Shown: positions 57,132 through 64,000 of the stretch, piece by piece
Numbering within the stretch: the stretch's first letter is position 1
Layout of the letters: every line of letters starts with the position of its first letter
Source of the DNA: Candidatus Streptomyces philanthi
GTDB taxonomy: Bacteria > Actinomycetota > Actinomycetes > Streptomycetales > Streptomycetaceae
Length of the DNA: 64,000 nt
Direction: 5' to 3'
Assembly (NCBI GenBank): GCA_018114805.1
Contig: CP073042.1
Location: 1,798,001-1,862,000 of the forward strand
Notes under the pieces: model-generated
Told to the model about the DNA's origin: nothing
Seen by the model: the letters and a program-made list of their open reading frames with translations, nothing else
Database searches by the model: none
Position numbers and translations under genes: made by a program

Positions 57132-57653
57132 TCAGTCGCGGGTGGCGCCCTCCGGGCCACCGCGCTCGACCGAACCGCTGCTCGGGGCGGCCTGGAGCGG
57201 CTGGGCCGCGGTGGCCTGGGTCGAGGTGGCCGCCGCCGCCGCGCCGGTGGCCGGCGTGGAGTCGGCGGCCGGGGCGGAGCCGACGGCCGACGCGGAGTCC
57301 GCGGGGCCCGGCTCGCGACCGGCGGCCTCGGGGCCACTGACGCGGCGCAGCGGCCGGCCGGGGTCGGTCTCCAGCAACGCCTGCTCGGTCACGGTCTCGC
57401 CGGCCCTTATCAACTCGATCCGGCCCATCACCTTGGAGCGGAGGTCGGCGGGTACGTCGTCGTGGCCGCAGCAGCGCTTGACGAGCTTCTTCACCGCCTG
57501 CTCCAGGCCGTACTTCTCCAGACACGGCGAGCACGCGTCGATGTGCACCTCGAACTTGGCGCAGTCACCGTCGGGCATCTCGTGGTCGAGGAATTCATAC
57601 AGGTGGTCGAGGACCTCAGAGCAGTCCGTCTCTCGCGGGTCACCGCAGCTCAT
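57132..57653 (-). CDS. rsrA: Zinc-containing redox-sensing anti-sigma factor RsrA, with long C-terminal extension
   Basis: The ATG at 57651-57653 overlaps the sigR stop (ATGA). The first 100 residues match S. coelicolor RsrA, including Cys3, Cys11, Cys31, the ZAS motif His37-x3-Cys41-x2-Cys44 (HIDACSPC) and Cys61-Cys62. Cys11, His37, Cys41 and Cys44 hold zinc. Oxidation forms a disulfide and releases sigma-R. Here the protein is 173 aa, about 70 residues longer than usual; the extra tail is Ala/Ser/Thr/Pro-rich and looks disordered. The frame is intact. Confidence 0.93.
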   Translation of the reverse strand: MSCGDPRETDCSEVLDHLYEFLDHEMPDGDCAKFEVHIDACSPCLEKYGLEQAVKKLVKRCCGHDDVPADLRSKVMGRIELIRAGETVTEQALLETDPGRPLRRVSGPEAAGREPGPADSASAVGSAPAADSTPATGAAAAATSTQATAAQPLQAAPSSGSVERGGPEGATRD

Positions 57654-58615
57654 GAGCCCGAGCCTTTCCGATCGTGCGACTCTTCCCCTGACGATGCCGG
57701 GGAGACCCCACTCGACACAGCCCCCGCGCCCGCCGGCGCCAGCCCGCGGCCACGGGCGTAGTCCTCCAGCAGACCGCGCAGTTGGCGGCGCCCACGGTGC
57801 AGTCGGGACATCACCGTACCGATGGGTGTACCCATGATGTCCGCGATCTCCTTGTAGGCAAAGCCCTCAACGTCGGCGAGATACACCGCGATGCGGAATT
57901 CCTCGGGAATCGCCTGCAGAGCCGACTTCACGTCGGAGTCCGGCAGGTGGTCGAGAGCCTGGGACTCGGCGGAACGCAGGCCGGTCGACATGTGCGACTC
58001 GGCGCGCGCGAGCTGCCAGTCCTCGATCTCCTCGGCGGCACTGCGCTGCGGTTCGCGCTGCTTCTTGCGGTAGGAGTTGATGAACGTGTTGGTGAGGATG
58101 CGGTACAGCCACGCCTTGAGGTTGGTGCCCTCGCGGAACTGATGGAAGGACGCGTACGCCTTGGCGTAGGTCTCCTGCACCAGGTCCTCGGCGTCGGCCG
58201 GGTTACGCGTCATCCGCAGCGCGGCCGAATACATCTGGTCAAGGAAGGTAAGGGCATCCCGCTCGAAACGGGCGTTCCGCTCGGCCGCGGTCTCGCTCCC
58301 GGCCCCGGCCACCTCGGCCTGGGCAGTGTCGTTCTCCACGTGGCTGACCTGGGCGGCGGCCTTCTGCTGCCCCGCGCCGGTCGAGCCCTGCGTCGTGCCG
58401 TCGGTCCCCGCGTCCGTCCCAGTGACCGGACCCACCTCCTCCAACACCGTAGCGAGACCGGATGCGGACCCGCTTGAATCGGAGAATAGACGACGATCCG
58501 GTCCGCCCGCCGCTCCAGCCAGCGTCGACTGGTCGACCCGAAGCTGCGACCACGCCAGGTCGGCGGTCTGCGGACGGGACGGGCAAGCAAGCGAACCCAT
58601 GCGGGAAACTCCCAT
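57650..58615 (-). CDS. sigR: ECF sigma factor SigR (thiol-oxidative stress), with upstream extended form
   Basis: Region 2 is [20 protein letters not shown] and [20 protein letters not shown]; region 4 includes [20 protein letters not shown] and [18 protein letters not shown]. The longest frame starts at ATG 58615 ([16 protein letters not shown]) and corresponds to the unstable, stress-made sigma-R'. The standard form probably starts at the GTG of [13 protein letters not shown], about 60 codons later. Targets include thioredoxin and mycothiol genes. The promoter at 58660-58686 makes it autoregulated. rsrA overlaps its stop. The frame is intact. Confidence 0.92.
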   Translation of the reverse strand: MGVSRMGSLACPSRPQTADLAWSQLRVDQSTLAGAAGGPDRRLFSDSSGSASGLATVLEEVGPVTGTDAGTDGTTQGSTGAGQQKAAAQVSHVENDTAQAEVAGAGSETAAERNARFERDALTFLDQMYSAALRMTRNPADAEDLVQETYAKAYASFHQFREGTNLKAWLYRILTNTFINSYRKKQREPQRSAAEEIEDWQLARAESHMSTGLRSAESQALDHLPDSDVKSALQAIPEEFRIAVYLADVEGFAYKEIADIMGTPIGTVMSRLHRGRRQLRGLLEDYARGRGLAPAGAGAVSSGVSPASSGEESHDRKGSGS

Positions 58616-58659
58616 TCCTCGTGCTGATGCCGCTACGTATCGATCCTTACGTCGGGCAC

Positions 58660-58686
58660 AACATCCGCACCGCGGTTCGCATTCCC
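58660..58686 (-). promoter_or_regulatory. Sigma-R-dependent promoter (sigRp2)
   Basis: On the reverse strand GGGAAT (58686-58681), exactly 18 bases, then GTT (58662-58660). This is the published sigma-R consensus GGAAT-N18-GTT. It lies 45 bp upstream of the ATG of the extended SigR form, as in S. coelicolor sigRp2. Confidence 0.9.
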
Positions 58687-58690
58687 CGAC

Positions 58691-59407
58691 TCAGTGAGCG
58701 ATCCGATCCAGCCACTTCGCTACGGCATCCGTGAGCCGCGTCAGCGTCTCCTCGTGGGTACGGGCCGCCTTCTTCGGAACGGCGAAGCCGTGATCGGCCT
58801 CCGGGACCTCCGATCTCCGTACCGTCGGGGAACTCCTCGAGTCGGCCGAACGGGTCGCGCCCCCCTGCACCACGAGCGTGGGCAGCCCGGCGTCCAGCAG
58901 CTCGGAGGCCCGGGACGACGCCGGCTTGCCGGGCGGGTGCAGCGGGAAGGAGAGGGCGAGCACCGCCCGGGCCCCCAGCTCCCGCCCCGTACGGCAGGCC
59001 ACCCGGGCCCCGGCACTGCGCCCGCCGGCGATCACCGGCAGCCCGGCCCCGGCCAGCGCCGGCCACACCACCCGCCAGCCCACGTCCAGCGTCTTCGGGG
59101 CGGGGGCGACCTTCTTCCCCGCCACCCGCCAGGGCTGCTCCACCAGGGCGACGCTAACGCCGCGCGGCGGCAGGGCCGCGGCCAGCGCCGCGAGGTCGCG
59201 CGCCTCGACGCCGCCGCCCGCCCCGTGTCCCAGGGCCAGCACGGCGCGGGGGGCCCGGTGCCAGGTGATCCGCGCGTCGCCAGCGGGCGTCGGCACGGTC
59301 TCGGTCCGGGGGCGGGGCCGGCCCCGCCCGCCCCGTTCGCTGTCGTCCGCATCCGCCCATCCTGCCCCGCGCGCCACCGTGGCCCTACGCCACCCGCCGA
59401 CGGGCAC
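58691..59407 (-). CDS. Alpha/beta-hydrolase family protein (compensated frameshifts)
   Basis: The frame opens at 59407, though the true start may be later. TPAGDARITWHRAPRAVLAL then GHGAGGGVEARDLAALAAAL contains the oxyanion region. PVIAGGRSAGARVACRTGRE is the nucleophile elbow (GGRSAGA, Ser). The C-terminal Asp/His are expected in VVQGGRDPFGRLEEFPDG and VPEADHGFAVPKK. The first of these is read in a different frame between two close indels near 58800-58855. The Tex30/KANL3-like family has unknown substrates. It lies upstream of sigR, in the same direction. Confidence 0.75.
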   Translation of the reverse strand: MPVGGWRRATVARGAGWADADDSERGGRGRPRPRTETVPTPAGDARITWHRAPRAVLALGHGAGGGVEARDLAALAAALPPRGVSVALVEQPWRVAGKKVAPAPKTLDVGWRVVWPALAGAGLPVIAGGRSAGARVACRTGRELGARAVLALSFPLHPPGKPASSRASELLDAGLPTLVVQGGATRSADSRSSPTVRRSEVPEADHGFAVPKKAARTHEETLTRLTDAVAKWLDRIAH

Positions 59408-59566
59408 CCGATCCGGCGCGGCCGTCGGGCCCGCGAGCGGCGGGCGCGGCGACCGGCGCGGGCCAGGCCACGCCGGGCGGGCGGGCTGGCTGACGAAGAG
59501 CGATCAGGCGGTGGGACGGACAGGCGGGCACCCCCACGCGCGAAGGGCAGCGGGCAGCGGGCGACG

Positions 59567-60391
59567 CTAGAAGAGCGTCTCCTCTCCTCCGGCGCCGCGA
59601 GTTCCTTCAGCAGCTCCGGGCCGTTGTTGCGGACGCTGCTCACGTCCGTGGAGACGGGTATACGCGCGCAGCAGCCCGCCCGGCGGCGGCGCGAGCAGCG
59701 CGCGCAGGGACTCCTCGTCGGTACGGGCCGGATCGAGCCAGGCCGCCCAGCGGTCCGGGGTCAGCATGAGCGGCATGCGCGGGTGGATCTCCGCGAGCGA
59801 GGCGGGCCCGTCCGCGCCCGCCTCCCGGCCCGCCAGCGGCGTCGTCTCCGCCTCGGTCGTGATGACGGTGCACGTCGCCCACCACGCCTGCGGGTGGGCG
59901 TCGGGCAGCGTGCGGTCCCGCCAGAACTCGTAGAGGCCCGCCAGCGCCATCACCGAGCCGTCGGCCGGCGTGACGAAGTAGGACTGCTTACGCGTCCGCT
60001 TCTTGCGGCCCCGCTCCTCCAGTTGCCGCTCGTCGGCGCCGGTCACCCACTCGTAGTAGCCGTCCGCCGGCACCAGGCAGCGGCGCGCCTCGAAGGCGCG
60101 GCGGAACGAGGGCTTCTCGTGCACGGTCTCGGCCCGCGCGTTGATCATCTTCGCGGCCCCCTCCGGCGACTTCGCCCAGGAGGGCACGAGCCCCCAGCGC
60201 AGCGGTCGGAGCTGGCGGACCGGCGTGCGATCGGCGGACCGCTTGAGGGGCCGCTCCAGGACGGCGTAGATGTTCTTGGTGGGCGCCACGTTCCAGTCCG
60301 GGGCCAGCGCCTCGGTCGGCTCCCACTTGCCCACGTCGAACAGGTTGGCCAGGTCCTCTGGTTTCCGGCTCGCCGCGTACCGTCCGCACAT
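59567..60391 (-). CDS. SOS response-associated peptidase (SRAP / YedK-HMCES family)
   Basis: The ATG at 60389-60391 gives MCGRYAASRKPEDLANLFDV. Cys2 is the residue that, after Met removal, covalently traps abasic DNA sites. APDWNVAPTKNIYAVLE (Asn), LRWGLVPSWAKSPEGAAKMI and NARAETVHEKPSFRRAF with RRCLVPADGYYEWV are the conserved core, and IHPRMPLML the catalytic His. The last 30 residues (HGREQRPQQRPGAAEGTRGA) are frame-shifted; another frame gives SSVRNNGPELLKELAAPEE. The frame is otherwise intact over 274 codons. Confidence 0.85.
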   Translation of the reverse strand: MCGRYAASRKPEDLANLFDVGKWEPTEALAPDWNVAPTKNIYAVLERPLKRSADRTPVRQLRPLRWGLVPSWAKSPEGAAKMINARAETVHEKPSFRRAFEARRCLVPADGYYEWVTGADERQLEERGRKKRTRKQSYFVTPADGSVMALAGLYEFWRDRTLPDAHPQAWWATCTVITTEAETTPLAGREAGADGPASLAEIHPRMPLMLTPDRWAAWLDPARTDEESLRALLAPPPGGLLRAYTRLHGREQRPQQRPGAAEGTRGAGGEETLF

Positions 60392-60825
60392 CTCGCTACA
60401 ACCCCTCCGACCGCACCGTTGCCCCATCCATGCTGCCGCACCCCGCCCCCGTACCGTGCGCCGGTGGACGGTGGGACCGGCCGCCGGCCGGGGCGGGCTC
60501 GCCGCGATCCGGGAGCAACCGCCGCATTCCGGTCAGAGCGTCAGCGGAACCGGAGCCGGCGCGCCCGCGTTTTTCCTACCGTCTGCCCGGAGATGCCAGA
60601 CTGCGGCACCTCGGCCGGGCCCCGACCCGATCACCGGCCGGGCCAGCCACCCGCGACCGGCCGCGGACCACCGTACGGGCGGTGGTCGCTCCCTACCCGA
60701 GCCCGACCAGCAGCGCCCCCCGTCGACCAGCACCACAGCGTCACCCGGCACCAGCCAGCACCGAGCACCGACGAGAACCACACAGCACCCACCAGCGCCG
60801 ATCGGAACCAAGGAGTCGCCCCCGC
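60392..60825. other. Intergenic between SRAP and the M50 gene
   Basis: 434 bp of divergent promoter region. It is C/A-rich with many CCAGCACC-like short repeats near 60715-60800. No gene is supported. Confidence 0.4.
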
Positions 60826-61539
60826 ATGGACAGCACCAGCGCAACCGAGCTGTGGGACCGCGTCTTCGGCACCCAACCCGACCCCTCGCAGTGGCTGGTG
60901 GCGATCACCGGCCTGATCGCGCTCGCCGTCGTCACCTCGCACCTGACCTGGCGGCTGGCCCGGAACGCCATCACCATCGCCCACGAGGGCGGGCACGGGA
61001 TCGTGGCGCTGCTCAGCGGGCACCGCCTGGACGGCATACGGCTACACTCCGACACCTCGGGGCTGACCGTCTCGCGCGGCAAGCCGACCGGAATCGGCAT
61101 GATCCTAACCGCGGCAGCCGGCTACACCGCCCCCTCCCTGCTCGGTCTCGGCGGCGCCTGGCTGCTCGCCGCCGGCCACATCACGGCGCTACTGTGGGGC
61201 GCGACGGCGCTCCTAGTGGCCATGCTGGTGATGATCCGCAACGCGTACGGGGCGCTGTCGGTGGTGGTCACCGGCGCGACCTTCCTGCTGGTGTCCTGGC
61301 TGACGGAGCCGGAGGTGCAGGCGGCGTTCGCGTACGGGGTGGTGTGGTTCCTGCTGCTCGGCGGGGTCAGGCCGCCGTTCGAGCTGCAGCGCAAGCGCCG
61401 GTACGGGCACGCCGGGGACTCCGACCCGGACCAGCTCGCCCGCCTCACGAACGTGCCGGCGGCCCTGTGGATGTTTCTCTTCCACGCCGTCTGGCTGTGC
61501 TCGCTGATCGGCGGCGGGCGCTGGCTGCTCGGCCTGTGA
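60826..61539 (+). CDS. M50-family membrane metallopeptidase-like protein
   Basis: A 237-aa protein from ATG 60826 with AAGGAG upstream. NAITIAHEGGHGIVALLSGH contains HExxH-type zinc ligands (HEGGH) within the first membrane helices. Further segments are GMILTAAAGYTAPSLLGLGG, LLWGATALLVAMLVMIRNAY and VVVTGATFLLVSWL. The second-metal-ligand Asp (N/DPDG in site-2 proteases) is not obvious; NVPAALWMFLFHAVWLCSLI ends the protein. It belongs to the M50B-like actinobacterial group of unknown substrate. The frame is intact. Confidence 0.85.
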   Translation: MDSTSATELWDRVFGTQPDPSQWLVAITGLIALAVVTSHLTWRLARNAITIAHEGGHGIVALLSGHRLDGIRLHSDTSGLTVSRGKPTGIGMILTAAAGYTAPSLLGLGGAWLLAAGHITALLWGATALLVAMLVMIRNAYGALSVVVTGATFLLVSWLTEPEVQAAFAYGVVWFLLLGGVRPPFELQRKRRYGHAGDSDPDQLARLTNVPAALWMFLFHAVWLCSLIGGGRWLLGL

Positions 61540-61641
61540 ACGACCTTGGCGCCGACCCCTTCTATCAGTGCCGTGTTACGGAGGGGTTTCACCGTTTTTA
61601 ATCGAGAATCGTCGTTCGGCGGAGCCACTAAAGTAAGGCTC

Positions 61642-63042
61642 ATGACCGGCACTGAGACATCCCCGGATGACGCCCTCGCGCTTTGGCCCGCTCCGCTCGC
61701 GCACGGAGCAGTCGACGCGACCGTCCCCGTGCCCGGTTCCAAGTCCGTCACCAACCGCGGCCTGGTCATCGCCGCACTCGCCGCCGAGCCCGGGTGGCTG
61801 CGCCGCCCGCTGCGCTCCCGCGACACCCTGCTGATGGCCGAGGCGCTGCGCGCCATGGGCGTCGGCATCGAGGAGACCATCGCGTCGAACTCCGTCGCCT
61901 CCGGCGAGCCCGGCGCCTCCGCCACCGGCGAGGCGTGGCGGGTCATCCCAGCGGGGCTGCACGGGCCGGCCACCGTGGACGTGGGCAACGCCGGTACGGT
62001 CATGCGCTTCCTGCCGCCGGTCGCCGCGCTCGCCGACGGGCCGGTCCGCTTCGACGGCGACGCCCGCTCCCACGAGCGCCCGCTGCACGGCGTGATCGAC
62101 GCGCTGCGCGCCCTCGGCGCCCGCGTCGACGACGACGGGCGCGGCGCGCTGCCGCTGACCGTGCACGGCAACGGCAGCATCGAGGGCGGCCCGGTCCGCA
62201 TCGACGCGTCCTCGTCCTCGCAGTTCGTCAGCGCGCTGCTGCTCTCGGGCGCGCGCTTCAACCAGGGCGTCGAGATGCGGCATGTCGGCTCCACGCTGCC
62301 CTCGATGCCACACATCCGGATGACCGTGGACATGCTGCGCAGCGCCGGCGCGGCCGTGGACACCCCGGAGGCGGGCGGCGAGCCCGACGTGTGGCGGGTG
62401 GCGCCGAGCGCGCTGCTCGGCCGCGACCTGGTGGTCGAGCCCGACCTGTCCAACGCGGCCCCCTTCCTCGCCGCCGCGCTGGTCACCGGCGGCCGGGTGA
62501 CCATCCCCGACTGGCCCGAGCACACCACCCAGCCCGGTGACGCGCTGCGCGAGATCTTCACCGAGATGGGCGGCTCCTGCGAGCTGGTCACCACCGCCGA
62601 CGGCACCGCGCTGACCCTCACCGGCACCGGCCGCGTCCACGGCATCGACGTCGACCTGCACGAGGTGGGCGAGCTGAGCCCGGTGATCGCCGCGGTCGCC
62701 GCGCTCGCCGACTCCGAGTCGGTGCTGCGGGGCATCGCCCACCTGCGGCTGCACGAGACCGACCGGCTCGCCGCGCTGGCCAAGGAGCTGAACGACCTGG
62801 GCGGCGACGTCACCGAGACCGCGGACGGGCTGCGCATCCGTCCGCGCCCGCTGCACGGCGGCATCTTCCACACCTACGAGGACCACCGGCTGGCCACCGC
62901 CGCCGCCGTGCTGGGCCTGACCGTCAGCGGCTTCCAGGTGGAGAACGTGGCCACCACCGCCAAGACCCTGCCCGACTTCCCCGGCCTGTGGACGGGGATG
63001 CTCGAAGCCACACCGGGGGCGGCCCCGATGCCGAGAGGCTGA
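61642..63042 (+). CDS. aroA: 3-phosphoshikimate 1-carboxyvinyltransferase (EPSP synthase)
   Basis: A 466-aa protein from ATG 61642. [20 protein letters not shown] is the shikimate-3-phosphate binding start (GSKS.TNR). [20 protein letters not shown] is the NAGT-type block. [17 protein letters not shown] and [17 protein letters not shown] include the catalytic region (Lys/Arg; ETDR), and [17 protein letters not shown] is the DHR motif. A 15-residue insert after [10 protein letters not shown] is Ala/Ser-rich. The enzyme joins PEP to shikimate-3-phosphate for aromatic amino acids. The frame is intact; rsgA follows 10 bp downstream. Confidence 0.95.
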   Translation: MTGTETSPDDALALWPAPLAHGAVDATVPVPGSKSVTNRGLVIAALAAEPGWLRRPLRSRDTLLMAEALRAMGVGIEETIASNSVASGEPGASATGEAWRVIPAGLHGPATVDVGNAGTVMRFLPPVAALADGPVRFDGDARSHERPLHGVIDALRALGARVDDDGRGALPLTVHGNGSIEGGPVRIDASSSSQFVSALLLSGARFNQGVEMRHVGSTLPSMPHIRMTVDMLRSAGAAVDTPEAGGEPDVWRVAPSALLGRDLVVEPDLSNAAPFLAAALVTGGRVTIPDWPEHTTQPGDALREIFTEMGGSCELVTTADGTALTLTGTGRVHGIDVDLHEVGELSPVIAAVAALADSESVLRGIAHLRLHETDRLAALAKELNDLGGDVTETADGLRIRPRPLHGGIFHTYEDHRLATAAAVLGLTVSGFQVENVATTAKTLPDFPGLWTGMLEATPGAAPMPRG

Positions 63043-63052
63043 GGCCGCGACG

Positions 63053-64000
63053 ATGCGCCGCTACGGGAAGCACACCGACGAGGACGACGTACGCGTACGT
63101 CCGGGCCGCCGGGGCAGCCGCCCCCGCTCCAGCATCCGGCCCAAGCACGAGGACGCCGCGCCGGGCTTCGTCCTGACCGTGGACCGGGGCCGGATCACCT
63201 GCCTGGTCGACGGCCGCACCATCCACGCCATGAAGGCCCGCGAACTCGGCCGCAAGGGCGTCGTGGTCGGCGACCAGGTGGCCGTGGTCGGCGACCTGTC
63301 CGGCGCCAAGGACACCCTGGCCCGCATCGTGCGGGTCGAGCCGCGCAGCTCCGTGCTGCGCAGGACGGCCGACGACGACGATCCGTACGAGCGCGTGGTG
63401 GTGGCCAACGCCGACCAGCTCGCCATCGTGACCGCGCTGGCCGACCCCGAGCCCCGGCCCCGGCTCATCGACCGCTGCCTGGTGGCGGCCTTCGACGCGG
63501 GCCTGGAACCGCTGCTCGTGCTCACCAAGTCGGACCTGGCACCGGCCGAGACGCTGCTAGCCACCTACGAGTTGCTCGACGTTCCGCACGTGGTGACCAA
63601 CCGCGACGAACTGGCCGACGGGGCCGCCGCCGACCGGGTCAGGGAGCACCTCACGGGGCGGGTCACCGCGTTCGTCGGGCACTCCGGGGTCGGCAAGACG
63701 ACGCTGGTCAACGCGCTGGTCCCGGAGCGCAAGCGGGCGGTGGGGCACGTCAACGCGGTGACCGGGCGGGGGCGCCACACCACCACCTCCGCGCTCGCGC
63801 TGCCGTTGCCGACCGGCAGCGGCTGGGTGATCGACACCCCGGGCGTGCGCTCCTTCGGGCTGCACCACGTGGACCCGTCCCGCGTCATCCACGCCTTCCC
63901 CGACCTCGAGGGCGGTACGGAGAACTGCCCGCGCGCGTGCAGCCACGACGAGCCGGACTGCGCGCTGGACGCCTGGGTCGCGGACGGTCACGCCGACCCG
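63053..64000 (+). CDS. rsgA: Ribosome small-subunit GTPase RsgA, 3' end beyond window
   Basis: ATG 63053, 10 bp after aroA and probably co-transcribed. The N-terminal OB domain begins FVLTVDRGRITCLVDGRTIH. The GTPase is circularly permuted: G4 (LLVLTKSDL) comes first, then G1 (FVGHSGVGKTTLVNAL), then G3 (GWVIDTPGVRSFGL). The C-terminal zinc-binding part starts with CPRACSHDEPDC. The frame reaches the right edge without a stop. RsgA assists 30S maturation using GTP. Confidence 0.93.
   Translation, partial: MRRYGKHTDEDDVRVRPGRRGSRPRSSIRPKHEDAAPGFVLTVDRGRITCLVDGRTIHAMKARELGRKGVVVGDQVAVVGDLSGAKDTLARIVRVEPRSSVLRRTADDDDPYERVVVANADQLAIVTALADPEPRPRLIDRCLVAAFDAGLEPLLVLTKSDLAPAETLLATYELLDVPHVVTNRDELADGAAADRVREHLTGRVTAFVGHSGVGKTTLVNALVPERKRAVGHVNAVTGRGRHTTTSALALPLPTGSGWVIDTPGVRSFGLHHVDPSRVIHAFPDLEGGTENCPRACSHDEPDCALDAWVADGHADP

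Overview
The window comes from a Streptomyces chromosome. Third-position G/C is very high, GTG starts are common, and the genes are Streptomyces hallmarks: sodN/sodX, ushX-sigH, wblE, dasR-dasABCD, a class Ia nrdAB operon behind a B12 riboswitch, rsrA-sigR and aroA. From memory, the order from sodX to rsgA follows the S. coelicolor block SCO5255 down to about SCO5211. This synteny supports the names sigH, wblE, das and sigR.

Layout. 1-2434: a methyltransferase (cut by the left edge), a CGNR zinc-finger regulator, and the divergent nickel superoxide dismutase pair sodX/sodN. 2416-17234: an accessory island bounded by two direct copies (141 bp) of the sodN 3' end. It holds a four-gene operon of unknown role (2611-5656), a divergent XRE/TPR regulator, a NUDIX hydrolase, a Ser/Thr kinase and an IS5-type element. 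A 5.8-kb transposon (6565-12343) sits inside the regulator gene. It has a Tn554-like trio (two tyrosine recombinases and a coiled-coil protein), 12-bp terminal inverted repeats, and a zinc-finger anti-sigma-like gene with a membrane-protein gene as cargo.

17235-31848: small membrane proteins, CorA, a FabH-like synthase, glutaminase, an amidase, a damaged PLP enzyme, a Na+/H+ antiporter, ushX-sigH, a lipid kinase and wblE. 32559-35914: a PdtaS-like histidine kinase and a divergent TetR/SDR pair around a palindrome. 36273-42865: the das N-acetylglucosamine/chitobiose locus with its regulator DasR and a deacetylase. 43777-46430: cstA and its YbdD partner. 46878-50737: NrdR boxes, cobalamin riboswitch, nrdA, nrdB. 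51125-58615: def, a TPR protein, two HD-domain phosphohydrolases, rsrA and sigR with a textbook sigma-R promoter. 58691-64000: a hydrolase, an SRAP protein, an M50 peptidase, aroA and the start of rsgA.

Quality caveat. Many genes, including normally conserved ones (sodN, dasA, dasB, dasC, nrdA, nrdB), are broken by single-base indels or by in-frame stops. All nine in-frame stops can be explained by one G:C-to-A:T change each. The lesions lie in core and accessory DNA alike, so sequencing or consensus error is the simplest explanation. The island's lesions should not be read as decay without checking reads. Coordinates of broken genes span the reconstructed gene.
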